Of a stretch of DNA of 64,000 nt, positions 33,903 to 42,078 are shown one piece after another. The notes below the pieces were generated by a model that was not told the origin of the DNA, did no database searches, and saw only the letters and a program-made list of their open reading frames with translations. The stretch lies in contig CAMYPM010000002.1 of NCBI GenBank assembly GCA_947290775.1, positions 62,001 to 126,000 on the forward strand, written 5' to 3'. This DNA is from an uncultured Bacteroidales bacterium (lineage in GTDB: Bacteria; Bacteroidota; Bacteroidia; Bacteroidales; Porphyromonadaceae). Each line of letters begins with the position of its first letter. The stretch's first letter is position 1. The position numbers were made by a program, and so were the translations under genes.

Positions 33903-34408
33903 ATATCTTCTTTCTAATAACTACGCAAAAATACGAACTTCCATCGTACTATACTATTTGTCGCCATTATTTCCTTTCCAAACTCCATTTTTGCTCACAA
34001 AGATGAGCTTCTATTCACTGCAAAGATAGAGCGAAACCACACAAAACGTATTTCTACCTCTGCTTACTTACCGGCCCAAAGTTTTCTCTTCGGTTATTAC
34101 AAACAATCTTTTCAGTTGGAAGATACACCGGGCAAAGGGATTTAACGTTTATTATTTCACAGGAAATAAAAAAATGCAATACTATTTGTTGCATAGTGAT
34201 ACTTTTTCAAAAAAAGTTTTATACCTTTACCTCCGTAGAGATTTGAAAGCTATAATTACCCATTACAAGCAATTACTAAAGAGGGCAATAATATATTATA
34301 ATCGAATAGTCAAGCTGTAATGCAACTAAACGATACTTAAGAATAAAATATTACCATTGGATCTATAATTCAAAAAGTAAAAATAACAATTTAAAACGGT
34401 GCACTTTT
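33903..34408. other. Divergent gene-free interval between moxR operon and type IX cargo candidate
   Basis: Holds the moxR -7 box (33926-33933, TATTTTTG on minus) and, toward the plus-strand gene, a candidate -7 box TACCTTTA (34222-34229). Two inverted repeats lie upstream of the latter: TATTTC/GAAATA (34152-34167, spacer 4) and ATGCAA/TTGCAT (34174-34194, spacer 9). The leader of the plus gene would be about 170 nt. Operator roles are inference. Confidence 0.45.
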
Positions 34409-36127
34409 ATGAAAAAAACAAAGAGAACACTTGAAGTAGCGGTTATTTCATTATTTACTTTCTTCTTTCTCTTCTCTATAGCCGGTGCAACTCCAAATAA
34501 GGGAGCGACTGTAGTTAAGACCCCGCAAAGCAATAGTTTGAAAGAGAAAAACGATGGACAAACTCAGATCTCTTTTGTTATACCGGGGCAAGAGTGGACC
34601 ATCATGTATAATATGAACCGCCCGGGGGGTCCTTCGGGACAAGACAATCCGCCTCAATTCAATAAGAAGAAAATAGGGGCTTCCGTTACCATAGGTCACA
34701 CCACTTACTACCCGGTAGTCAGTGATGGCTATAACTCTAGGCAACCCAATCATCCGGACAACAATCGAATCGTCTACTATCTTCGCGAAGAGGGTGATCA
34801 GGTGTACATTCGGTATTCAGAGACTGAAGAGGAACAGTTGCTCTTCGACTACAATCTTGAAGAAGGAGACTATTTTTTCCTTAAGAAATTCACCGAAAAA
34901 AGGGAGCGAATACCGGTCAGGCTGGTCAAGAAAGACATTGTGCAGATGGCAGGTGCCATGCGACGAGTATACTACTTTGAGTATTTATATGCCGAGAAGC
35001 ATCGCGACCTAAATACATTGAATTATACCGACGACTTTTGCTGGATTGAAGGCTTAGGCACACCTTGGGATTTTGTCTCTTACGATGCGCGTAAAATAAC
35101 AGGTTCATACCCCCCTAAGTGCATTTACTTCACTAAAGCTCAAGGGGTCAAGTATGGGATATTTGGACACCCATCTGACAGTGAGTCAGCCCATAAAGAG
35201 GGAGCTGCTCTACCCACATACGAATACCCGAAGAATACCCCTACAACAGGAGCATCTCTCTCAGGAAACTCAGACGATACATTCCTTTCCATCGCTGTGC
35301 CCAAACACAAATGGAGTATAAAATTGCCGGAAGGGAGCGCACTTAACGTGACCGACCAAGATCAGTATTATACGATGAAATTTGAAGAACCGGTAGTACA
35401 CGACAAAGAGATATACTATGTATTGGAAAGCTCCATCGGGAGAATAAATAAAAAAGGGGCATCGCGAACGGTTTACTTTGACGTACGAGATACAGAAGGC
35501 AAGGTGCTGGTGTACAACTTTCCTATCCCCATCATTGATTACAATAAATGGGTGATCGGTAAGTATTATCCGCTCCACTCAGAAAAGGCGATTCGTACGA
35601 AAGGACAAGAGGGAGATATCATCTATTCGACACTAAAGAAAATAACCACCGAGCAAATTGCCGGTGCTGACCGCAAGTGCTACTATTTCGAGGATATTGA
35701 TGCCTCAAAAACAGCCTCTCAGGCCGATGCCCTTCGCTATTACAAGTGGGTAGAAGGAATCGGCACAGAGTCCGGCTCTATAATATTTGTCCGTAAAAAT
35801 GCCGAGGGTATGCCGGCAGCGCAAAACGTTTGCTTCACCGAGAGCAATGACCTAAGCTATCCGGTATTTGGAGGAGAATGCGGACATGCTGATCAGGCTG
35901 AGTGGATCAATACTCCGGCAGACCTCTGTAAAGTAATCTTACACAATGATGTTTTGCAAATTGTAGCAGGCGATAATCTACCCCACTCACTAAAGGTATT
36001 TACGCTCACAGGAGAGCTTCTTATGAATGTTTCCTCTTTCACTAACTCATACACAGCCTATTTACCCTATGCACATACTTTGTTAATCGTCATTGACAAG
36101 GCCGGACGAAAGGTAGTGGCTCAGTAA
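34409..36127 (+). CDS. Secreted protein with duplicated domain and degenerate type IX secretion C-terminus
   Basis: A 572-residue protein with a signal peptide (to about residue 27, LFSIAGA). It contains two copies of an unfamiliar domain of about 200 residues, roughly 50-270 and 290-490. Each opens with a strand such as VIPGQEWTIMYN or AVPKHKWSIKLP, and each later has a WIEGLGT/WVEGIGT turn, a cysteine-containing CIYFTKAQG or CFTESNDL strand and IFGHPSD/VFGGECG. The last 75 residues (LKVFTLTGELLMNVSS, LLIVIDKAGRKVVAQ) resemble the type IX sorting domain but lack the usual Gly-x-Tyr before the final strand. It is therefore probably a surface or secreted cargo protein of unknown activity. Single-gene unit with a hairpin terminator downstream. 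Confidence 0.7.
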   Translation: MKKTKRTLEVAVISLFTFFFLFSIAGATPNKGATVVKTPQSNSLKEKNDGQTQISFVIPGQEWTIMYNMNRPGGPSGQDNPPQFNKKKIGASVTIGHTTYYPVVSDGYNSRQPNHPDNNRIVYYLREEGDQVYIRYSETEEEQLLFDYNLEEGDYFFLKKFTEKRERIPVRLVKKDIVQMAGAMRRVYYFEYLYAEKHRDLNTLNYTDDFCWIEGLGTPWDFVSYDARKITGSYPPKCIYFTKAQGVKYGIFGHPSDSESAHKEGAALPTYEYPKNTPTTGASLSGNSDDTFLSIAVPKHKWSIKLPEGSALNVTDQDQYYTMKFEEPVVHDKEIYYVLESSIGRINKKGASRTVYFDVRDTEGKVLVYNFPIPIIDYNKWVIGKYYPLHSEKAIRTKGQEGDIIYSTLKKITTEQIAGADRKCYYFEDIDASKTASQADALRYYKWVEGIGTESGSIIFVRKNAEGMPAAQNVCFTESNDLSYPVFGGECGHADQAEWINTPADLCKVILHNDVLQIVAGDNLPHSLKVFTLTGELLMNVSSFTNSYTAYLPYAHTLLIVIDKAGRKVVAQ

Positions 36128-36510
36128 CGGCTGCGCTCTAAGCATCAAGTATTTTTATTCATTGTGGAAGACAATGCGCTTCCACCTCATCAAAGCCCCG
36201 GGCAAATGGATTTTTCCCATCACTCGGGGCTTATAGCACACTACACTTTTTTCCGCACTACAACTTTCTTTAGCACATTAGGATATATACCTATAAATGA
36301 CTATTTTTGTATAGGAGAGAATAAATTAGGATAGTCCTAATGACCATTACAGTAAGAAAGGGTCTTAGGCAAGACATCTGAATAGTTAAAAGATTATTCA
36401 GAGAGCTATTTTCTCTGTATAACAGAGGAATAGGAGCAAAAGTCCCAATTACAAATTGGGAAAGTAAGAAGAGAAATAAGAAATTTCGTTTAGGAAAAGG
36501 AAACATTGTT
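36128..36510 (+). promoter_or_regulatory. Control region of the rubrerythrin gene
   Basis: After the terminator hairpin, a perfect -7 box TATTTTTG (36302-36309) lies inside a CCTATA/TATAGG pair (36290-36295/36310-36315). The 17-bp palindrome ATTAGGATAGTCCTAAT (36325-36341) sits just downstream of the expected transcription start. The leader has a further hairpin with a 3-nt loop (36443-36461) before the ATG. No -33 TTTG is evident. The palindrome is a good candidate operator, possibly for a redox or metal-responsive repressor (inference). Confidence 0.5.
36193..36232 (+). terminator. Terminator after the type IX cargo candidate
   Basis: Stem AAGCCCCG (36193-36200) with CGGGGCTT (36225-36232), internally A/T-rich. 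The T-run after it is weak, so termination efficiency is uncertain. Confidence 0.55.
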
Positions 36511-37167
36511 ATGAAGAAGAAAAAGTTTATTTGCCCCGTATGCGGTTATATTCATGAAGGAAATGAGGCGCCTGCCGAGTGTCCCGTTTGTCATGTCAAG
36601 GCTGAGAAGTTCAAGGAGTTTAAACCCTCTGCACTGAAGGGCACGAAGACGGAAGCCAACTTGATGGCTGCGTTTGCCGGAGAGAGCCAGGCACATGCAA
36701 AGTACCAGTATTATGCATCTAAAGCCCGTAAAGATGGGTACGAACAAATAGGCGATATTTTCATGGAAACGGCACGCAACGAGAAAGAGCATGCTAAAAT
36801 ATGGTTTAAACTCCTCCATGAGGGCGATATACCCGACACCATGCAGAACTTAGCTGATGCAGCCGCCGGGGAAAACTATGAATGGACAGACATGTACGAC
36901 AAAATGGCTCAGGAAGCAATGGAAGAAGGCTTCCCCGAGATTGCCATCAAGTTCCGTACAGTAGCTGCTATTGAGAAGAAGCACGAAGAGCGTTATCGCA
37001 AGCTTCTGAAGAACATTGAGGACAAGGTCGTATTTGCCAAAGATGGCTCTGCCATTTGGCAGTGCATCAATTGCGGTCATATTGTAATAGGAAAAGAGGC
37101 TCCGGAGGTTTGCCCTGTATGCAACCACCCGCGCAGCTTCTTCCAGATCTATCCAGAGAATTATTAA
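36511..37167 (+). CDS. Rubrerythrin with rubredoxin-like domains at both ends
   Basis: A 218-residue non-heme iron peroxidase for hydrogen-peroxide reduction. It has an N-terminal rubredoxin-like Fe site ([20 protein letters not shown], CxxC pairs at about 8-11 and 23-26). A ferritin-like four-helix di-iron domain follows at about 45-175, with Glu/His ligands in [33 protein letters not shown] and [15 protein letters not shown] second C-terminal rubredoxin ([20 protein letters not shown]) completes it. Classical rubrerythrin has only the C-terminal rubredoxin, so the extra one is notable. A long structured leader with a palindrome precedes it, and a strong terminator follows. Confidence 0.92.
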   Translation: MKKKKFICPVCGYIHEGNEAPAECPVCHVKAEKFKEFKPSALKGTKTEANLMAAFAGESQAHAKYQYYASKARKDGYEQIGDIFMETARNEKEHAKIWFKLLHEGDIPDTMQNLADAAAGENYEWTDMYDKMAQEAMEEGFPEIAIKFRTVAAIEKKHEERYRKLLKNIEDKVVFAKDGSAIWQCINCGHIVIGKEAPEVCPVCNHPRSFFQIYPENY

Positions 37168-37247
37168 TGTAGCGGCACCCCTTCTCTTCTTCCATGGGCG
37201 TTTTGTTCGCTCAAAGAAAGGGAAAGGAGAAATGCCACTTTATAAAG

Positions 37248-37280
37248 AAGCCCTGCCACTTTTGGCGGGGCTTTTTGTTT
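37248..37280 (+). terminator. Rho-independent terminator after rubrerythrin
   Basis: Stem AAGCCCTGCC (37248-37257) with GGCGGGGCTT (37264-37273), one wobble, followed by TTTTGTTT. The PPTase gene converges from the other side, so the hairpin may serve both strands. Confidence 0.85.
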
Positions 37281-37314
37281 ACTACCTAAAGGTTCCTCGC
37301 AAGTACTTGATAAT

Positions 37315-37402
37315 AGATCTGTACTTAAGGGACAAAACATCTGTACCTTTCAAATGAAACATCTGTACTTTTCAAACGAGAGATCAGAACCTATTATTCC
37401 AA
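37315..37402. repeat. 22-bp degenerate repeat array B (four units)
   Basis: Units at 37315-37336, 37337-37358, 37359-37380 and 37381-37402 show a perfect 22-bp period. Units 2 and 3 start ACATCTGTAC followed by CTTTCAAATGAAA-type or TTTTCAAACGAGA-type sequence. The array lies between the convergent rubrerythrin and PPTase genes. Confidence 0.78.
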
Positions 37403-37490
37403 TCCTCTATCTTTTTTTAACAGATCCGGGATATAAAAAAAATAAGGCTTGCACCCTATTCTCCCATCTTTCTGCTTATTTCCGCTTCTG

Positions 37491-38063
37491 CTATTCGGTA
37501 AGCGCTGCAGTACAGACTGAAGCTAAGAGATAGGCACGTGAGCGGTAGAAGTTGACGGGAAAAGATCGGAGCGTAGGATAATATAGAATATATCCATTGT
37601 CGAGCAGGAAATCGCTTGCGAATCCAGCTGATGCTTGAGGAATGGCCTTGAAAGCGGCTTCTTTGGCGCACCACACTTTCAAGGCATATTCCATTGCCTC
37701 ATGTCTGCCCGCAAGTGAATGAAAATGTGCGAGCTCCTTATGATGCATAAATCGAGGGGCTGAAGTGAGGAGCTTTTCCCGAGGCTCTTCAATGTCGATT
37801 CCTACGAAGAGAGCAGCGGGGGCAATTAGGACGGCTACATAGTGTTCACTATGTGCGATAGAGAGCGAGCAGGCGTAATTAGAGAGGAAAGGCTTTCCAC
37901 TATTGAGATGAGCTAATTCAATGTGATTATTAAGAAGCAATTCAAGGAGCCGACAAGCCGCTGCCGTGCTTCTTTGGCGAGTGGATAGAGCCTCATCCTT
38001 GGGAGTAAGCCTATCAATATGTGCGACGGTAGGGGTATAAGGGTATGGAAGCATACCACCCAT
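37491..38063 (-). CDS. 4'-phosphopantetheinyl transferase superfamily protein
   Basis: A 190-residue protein that would transfer the phosphopantetheine arm of CoA to acyl-carrier domains. The family signature VGIDIEEPREKL (metal-binding Asp and Glu) is at about 88-99, and the second signature LKVWCAKEAAFKAI at about 124-137. CSLSIAHSEHYVAVLI is the conserved histidine block. The length is short, as in the Sfp/AcpT-like group in Bacteroidetes. It abuts gldE (zero-base gap) in an ssb-gldE-PPTase operon. Confidence 0.85.
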   Translation of the reverse strand: MGGMLPYPYTPTVAHIDRLTPKDEALSTRQRSTAAACRLLELLLNNHIELAHLNSGKPFLSNYACSLSIAHSEHYVAVLIAPAALFVGIDIEEPREKLLTSAPRFMHHKELAHFHSLAGRHEAMEYALKVWCAKEAAFKAIPQASAGFASDFLLDNGYILYYPTLRSFPVNFYRSRAYLLASVCTAALTE

Positions 38064-39431
38064 TTACTTTGCGTCGGCAATACCCAAAGACGCAGGAAGA
38101 GTTATCTTGAGCTGTAGGATACGACGCTTATCTACAGCAGTGACCTCGAAAGTGAAGTCCTTGTAGGTGACCACGTCTCCCCTATGGGGTAACTCCTGCT
38201 TAATTTCAAGAAATAAGCCGCTTAAGGTATCTACTTCTTGTGTTATTTCAGCAAATATGGAGGGGTCAATATCCAACAAGCGACAGAAATCATTGGTCGG
38301 AGTTTTGGCATCGAAAAGGTAAACACCATCGGCAAGTCGTGTGTAAGGAAGCTCCTCTTCATCATATTCATCGGTAATATCTCCCACAATTTCTTCCAAA
38401 ATATCCTCCATAGTGACTAAGCCGGATGTGCCGCCATACTCGTCTACTACAATAGCAATGTGAATACGTTTAGCCCTAAGTTCTTCCAGTAGATCGTCTA
38501 TTTTTTTGTTTTCCGGTACAAAAAAGGCAGGACGTATAAGTTTTTGCCACTCAAAATCATCCGATTCATTGATGTAGGGAATACAGTCTTTTATATAGAG
38601 GATGCCGCGGATGTTATCTTGCGTACCTTCATAAACCGGTATACGCGAATAGCCACACTCGACAATAAAGTCAAGCACGGCCTTAAATGACCAATTATAG
38701 TCAATATTGGCCATATCAATACGAGGCGCCATGATATCTTCGACTCTTTTATCGTAGAAGCGCACTATCTCCTCCATGATATCGCTCTGTTCACTACCAC
38801 TTTCCACGGTTAACTCCACCGCTTTAGAAAGGTCATCCACAGATATATCATAGCTATCGGAGCCGTTACCCCTCTCTATACGGGTACCCAGTTTAACAAG
38901 ACTTTTGGAAAGCGGACTCAGATATTTGACAATAGGTGCCATGATTACACAGGAAAAGCGGCAGAAGGCTAAAGGATTGCGTGTAGCATATACTTTCGGG
39001 ATGATCTCCCCAAAGAGAAGCAGAAGAAGGGTTAAGCCGATAGTTTGTACTACGAAGCTGAGTGTTTGGGATGTGCCAAAATCAAAGAGTTGGGTTAGCG
39101 CATAGTTGCTCAGAAGCACAATAGCAATATTGACCGTATTGTTACAGATCAAAATAGTAGCTAATAGCTCCTCAGAGCGGCCCAATAGGGATAAGAGCGT
39201 TTGATCTGTTTTTGAGTTGCTATTGCGAATGGTATGAATGTCTTGAGGCGTGAGTGAGAAGAAGGCACTCTCGGAGGAAGACATATAGCCGGAGATAATA
39301 AGCAGTAAGATTACAACTGCTATGGAAATCCCAATCTGCCAAGAAAAGGGATTTATCGTGACCCCGGCGAATAGATTAGCAAAGAAATTGCCGATTGAAA
39401 GTAAAAGTGGAATCGATTCCGGATCCATCAA
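38064..39431 (-). CDS. gldE: GldE-like CNNM/CBS membrane protein
   Basis: A 455-residue protein with an N-terminal DUF21/CNNM membrane domain (hydrophobic helices at about 28-50, 90-112 and 122-150). SGYMSSSESAFFSLTPQDI is the conserved start. Two CBS domains follow at about 210-335 (RVEDIMAPRIDMANID, SRIPVYEGTQDNIRGILYI, IHIAIVVDEYGGTSGLVT). A CorC/HlyC transporter-associated domain lies at the C-terminus (LADGVYLFDAKTPTNDFCRL). Position in an ssb-PPTase operon matches GldE of Bacteroidetes gliding/type IX systems. The role is probably divalent-cation transport or regulation in gliding/secretion. Confidence 0.88.
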   Translation of the reverse strand: MMDPESIPLLLSIGNFFANLFAGVTINPFSWQIGISIAVVILLLIISGYMSSSESAFFSLTPQDIHTIRNSNSKTDQTLLSLLGRSEELLATILICNNTVNIAIVLLSNYALTQLFDFGTSQTLSFVVQTIGLTLLLLLFGEIIPKVYATRNPLAFCRFSCVIMAPIVKYLSPLSKSLVKLGTRIERGNGSDSYDISVDDLSKAVELTVESGSEQSDIMEEIVRFYDKRVEDIMAPRIDMANIDYNWSFKAVLDFIVECGYSRIPVYEGTQDNIRGILYIKDCIPYINESDDFEWQKLIRPAFFVPENKKIDDLLEELRAKRIHIAIVVDEYGGTSGLVTMEDILEEIVGDITDEYDEEELPYTRLADGVYLFDAKTPTNDFCRLLDIDPSIFAEITQEVDTLSGLFLEIKQELPHRGDVVTYKDFTFEVTAVDKRRILQLKITLPASLGIADAK

Positions 39432-39443
39432 TAGTTAAGTATA

Positions 39444-39812
39444 TTATTTAGCTTCAGCATCCTCCCCATTTGACTGAGGCTGCTTATTAGCGTCTAAATA
39501 GGTAATTCGATCAGCAATAACCTCGGTAATGGTACGCTTAAGATTATTCTTATCGGTGAATTGACGGGTGGAGAGCCTCCCTTCAATAAAGAGCCGTGCA
39601 CCTTTTCGGGCCTGTTCGCCTGCGGTAACGGCTGCTTCTCCAAAAACTACGATGCGGTGCCAATCGGTTTGCTCTGAAGTGCTCTTTTGTCGCGTAGCGG
39701 GACGATGGGTAGCCAGCATAAAGGTCGTATAGGCTTGATTGTCGTTGTAGTACCTTATTTCGGCATCTTTTCCTACATACCCCATCAGTATGACTTTGTT
39801 TATGGAAGACAT
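39444..39812 (-). CDS. ssb: Single-stranded DNA-binding protein (no acidic tip)
   Basis: A 122-residue OB-fold protein: VILMGYVGKDAEIRYY, FMLATHRPATRQKS, DWHRIVVFGEAAVTAGEQ and ARLFIEGRLSTRQFTD are all conserved SSB strands. It binds single-stranded DNA in replication, recombination and repair. The C-terminus is short and ends NGEDAEAK. It lacks the usual acidic DDIPF-type tip that recruits partner proteins, so either it is a partner-poor paralogue or the tip has been lost. A -7 box TAACTTTG lies at 39845-39852, and gldE follows 12 bases later. Confidence 0.88.
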   Translation of the reverse strand: MSSINKVILMGYVGKDAEIRYYNDNQAYTTFMLATHRPATRQKSTSEQTDWHRIVVFGEAAVTAGEQARKGARLFIEGRLSTRQFTDKNNLKRTITEVIADRITYLDANKQPQSNGEDAEAK

Positions 39813-39844
39813 GTTATATACACTCCATTCTCTATCTTTATCGA

Positions 39845-39852
39845 CAAAGTTA
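39845..39852 (-). promoter_or_regulatory. -7 box for ssb-gldE-PPTase
   Basis: TAACTTTG in minus sense, 33 bases before the ssb ATG. The -33 element is not clear. Confidence 0.5.
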
Positions 39853-39873
39853 GCATATTCCCATGAATGCGTT

Positions 39874-40524
39874 TTACTTAATGCGAATCAGGGTTAAACC
39901 ATCTCGTATGGGAAGTAGAAAAGATGTAACACGCGAATCGGATGCAACTAAACGGTTAAAATCGTCAATTCCTTTTGTTTGCGCATCTTGAGGCATGGGA
40001 TCTTGGATTACTTTCCCATCCCAAAGGGTATTATCTGCAATAATGACAGCTCCTGAGGGTAGCTTTGGAAGCAATTGATTGTAATAAGTGACATATTCAC
40101 GTTTATTAGCATCAATATATACGAGATCAAAGGTGTGCGCCTCAGTAAGCTTCGGAATAAGTACCGTGGCATCTCCAATATGCAGCTGCACACGCTCTTG
40201 AAATGGGGACGAGGCTATATTTTGTCGAATAAGCTCCTCTAATTCGTCATTTTTTTCTATGGTGAGGACGAGCGCACCTTCTCTCTGTAGGCCCGAAGCA
40301 ATGCAGAGAGAGGAGTAGCCACAATAAGTGCCGATCTCAAGTACACGATGAGGATTGATGACCGCTGTAAGCCAGGCAAGTAATTGTCCTTCGTAGGGAC
40401 CCACTAACATACGGGGTTGCATCAGATGTAGGTGGGCTTGGCGACGGATATGAGATAGATAGGGAGGCTCCTGTTCACTCATCCGCTCTGCATAAGCCAT
40501 TATTTGCTCTATAGAAGGTGTCAT
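39874..40524 (-). CDS. SAM-dependent O-methyltransferase
   Basis: A 216-residue methyltransferase of the catechol/caffeoyl-CoA O-methyltransferase family. It has RVLEIGTYCGYSSLCIASGL (SAM-binding motif I), LTIEKNDELEELIRQN (motif with acidic residue), DLVYIDANKREYVTYY (metal-binding Asp and Asn) and VIIADNTLWDGKV (metal-binding Asp/Asn). The length is typical. The natural substrate is unknown. It is a stand-alone gene between ssb and aroQ, with 61- and 171-base gaps. Cytosolic. Confidence 0.88.
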   Translation of the reverse strand: MTPSIEQIMAYAERMSEQEPPYLSHIRRQAHLHLMQPRMLVGPYEGQLLAWLTAVINPHRVLEIGTYCGYSSLCIASGLQREGALVLTIEKNDELEELIRQNIASSPFQERVQLHIGDATVLIPKLTEAHTFDLVYIDANKREYVTYYNQLLPKLPSGAVIIADNTLWDGKVIQDPMPQDAQTKGIDDFNRLVASDSRVTSFLLPIRDGLTLIRIK

Positions 40525-40695
40525 TTTTTGTTCGTAGGCTTACTTAATTGGGTCAATCGCTTAGAATCTCTCTGTTTTTCCCCGCTGCTAAACACTTACT
40601 CTTTACTCTGATAGGCTATGAGCTCTTTGATGAGCGCTGCGTATGAGTTGAGACAGGTATGACGCACGATGATTAGGTAAGCCTTTAAATACTGC

Positions 40696-41133
40696 TTACT
40701 TGGCTTGGTTGGCAATAATTTGCTCTAATCCAATAAGAGCTAAACGGTAGCCGTCTAAACCGAATCCCGATACACTGCCTTTACAGAAAGGAGCGATAAG
40801 GGATTGACGACGAAAACTCTCTCGAGCATATATATTGGATATATGCACCTCTATTACAGGTACTACAGTAGCACGAATTGCATCAGCGATAGCTACAGAA
40901 GTATGGGTATATCCCCCTGCATTCAGCACAATACCATCCGCCTCAGTGCTTTCAATCCGATCAATTATTTCTCCTTCTGAATTGGTGTAGCAGCACTCAA
41001 TAGTAAAAGGAAATAGGGCTTGAAGAGACTCTAAATAGGGCACAATAGGAGTAGATCCATAAATATCTGGCTCCCGCTTACCGACATGCTTTAGATTAGG
41101 TCCATTGAGGATCAGTATCTTGTTTATTGGCAT
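40696..41133 (-). CDS. aroQ: Type II 3-dehydroquinate dehydratase
   Basis: A 145-residue enzyme of the shikimate pathway (removes water from 3-dehydroquinate). Signatures are ILILNGPNLKHVGKREPDIYG (N-terminal, with the catalytic Arg/Tyr loop), NAGGYTHTSVAIADAIRAT (residues of about 74-92) and EVHISNIYARESFRRQS (catalytic His). The length is standard for the dodecameric enzyme. It is divergent from xerD, and the two ATGs are only 45 bases apart around a palindromic double -7 box. Confidence 0.93.
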   Translation of the reverse strand: MPINKILILNGPNLKHVGKREPDIYGSTPIVPYLESLQALFPFTIECCYTNSEGEIIDRIESTEADGIVLNAGGYTHTSVAIADAIRATVVPVIEVHISNIYARESFRRQSLIAPFCKGSVSGFGLDGYRLALIGLEQIIANQAK

Positions 41134-41143
41134 TGATTTCGCT

Positions 41144-41162
41144 TATCTTTGTCACAAAGATA
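41144..41162. promoter_or_regulatory. Palindromic divergent -7 boxes of xerD and aroQ
   Basis: TATCTTTG (41144-41151) points right for xerD, and CAAAGATA (41155-41162, which is TATCTTTG on the minus strand) points left for aroQ. Together they form the perfect inverted repeat TATCTTTG-TCA-CAAAGATA, so the two polymerases would compete for the same spot. Predicted leaders are about 20 and 15 nt. Confidence 0.6.
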
Positions 41163-41178
41163 GTGTATTCGTAAGAGA

Positions 41179-42078
41179 ATGATAGATAGAAATGCCAAAC
41201 TATTGGAGCAATATCGTCAGTACCTTCGTTTAGAACAAAACCTGACAGAGAATAGTGTAGAAGCCTATTTGTCGGATTCGGCAAAGTTGATCGACTACGT
41301 AGAAACTGAAAGACTCGAGTGGCGAGAGGTTGATTATGCTACACTTCAGCAATTCCTTGCTCAGCTCTATGATATAGGTATCACCGCACGCTCTGTGGCA
41401 CGCATCATTTCCGGTGTAAGAAGCTTTTTCCGTTTTCTACTGCTTGAGGAGTACATTGAAAGCGATCCTTCAGAGTTGCTGGAAGCACCTAAAATAGGAG
41501 TACATCTTCCAGAAGTGCTTACTGTGGAAGAAATAGACGCTATTATAAAAGTTGCGGATGTGGATACCGCAGAGGGGCCAAGGAACGTGGCTATCATTGA
41601 GTTGCTCTATAGTTGCGGGTTGCGGGTTTCGGAGCTTTGTTCTCTTCGATTAGCCGACATATTCATAGATGAAGAATATTTACGTGTATTCGGAAAGGGA
41701 AGAAAAGAGCGACTAGTTCCTATGAGTCAAAAGGCTATCCGCTCAATTGAGCGCTATCTCTCCTCTCCCGGTAGAGCAGAGCCCAAGCGTGGAGAAGAAA
41801 TCTATCTCTTTTTATCTAAACGAGGGGTTAGAATATCGCGCATAACTGTGTTTGCATTAGTTAAGGACTTAGCTGAGAAGGCGGATATACAAAAGAATAT
41901 AAGCCCTCATACGTTTCGTCATAGTTTTGCAACTCATTTATTGGAAGGTGGAGCACATTTAGAAGCCATCAGACTCATGCTCGGACATGCAGATATATCC
42001 ACCACATCCATATATACACACATTGATAGGAGTCACTTACGCGATCAGATCCTCAAGTATCATCCACGTAATCAATAA
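41179..42078 (+). CDS. xerD: Tyrosine recombinase XerD
   Basis: A 299-residue site-specific recombinase of the XerC/XerD family, acting at dif sites to resolve chromosome dimers. The N-terminal SAM-like core-binding domain is of about 5-90. The catalytic domain shows the set Arg-His-Arg-Tyr: YSCGLRVSEL (Arg near 152), HTFRHSFATHL (His-x-x-Arg near 248), GHADISTTSIYTH (His then catalytic Tyr near 283). The length matches XerD rather than integrases of mobile elements. It is convergent with lpxB, with a seven-base overlap. Confidence 0.93.
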   Translation: MIDRNAKLLEQYRQYLRLEQNLTENSVEAYLSDSAKLIDYVETERLEWREVDYATLQQFLAQLYDIGITARSVARIISGVRSFFRFLLLEEYIESDPSELLEAPKIGVHLPEVLTVEEIDAIIKVADVDTAEGPRNVAIIELLYSCGLRVSELCSLRLADIFIDEEYLRVFGKGRKERLVPMSQKAIRSIERYLSSPGRAEPKRGEEIYLFLSKRGVRISRITVFALVKDLAEKADIQKNISPHTFRHSFATHLLEGGAHLEAIRLMLGHADISTTSIYTHIDRSHLRDQILKYHPRNQ

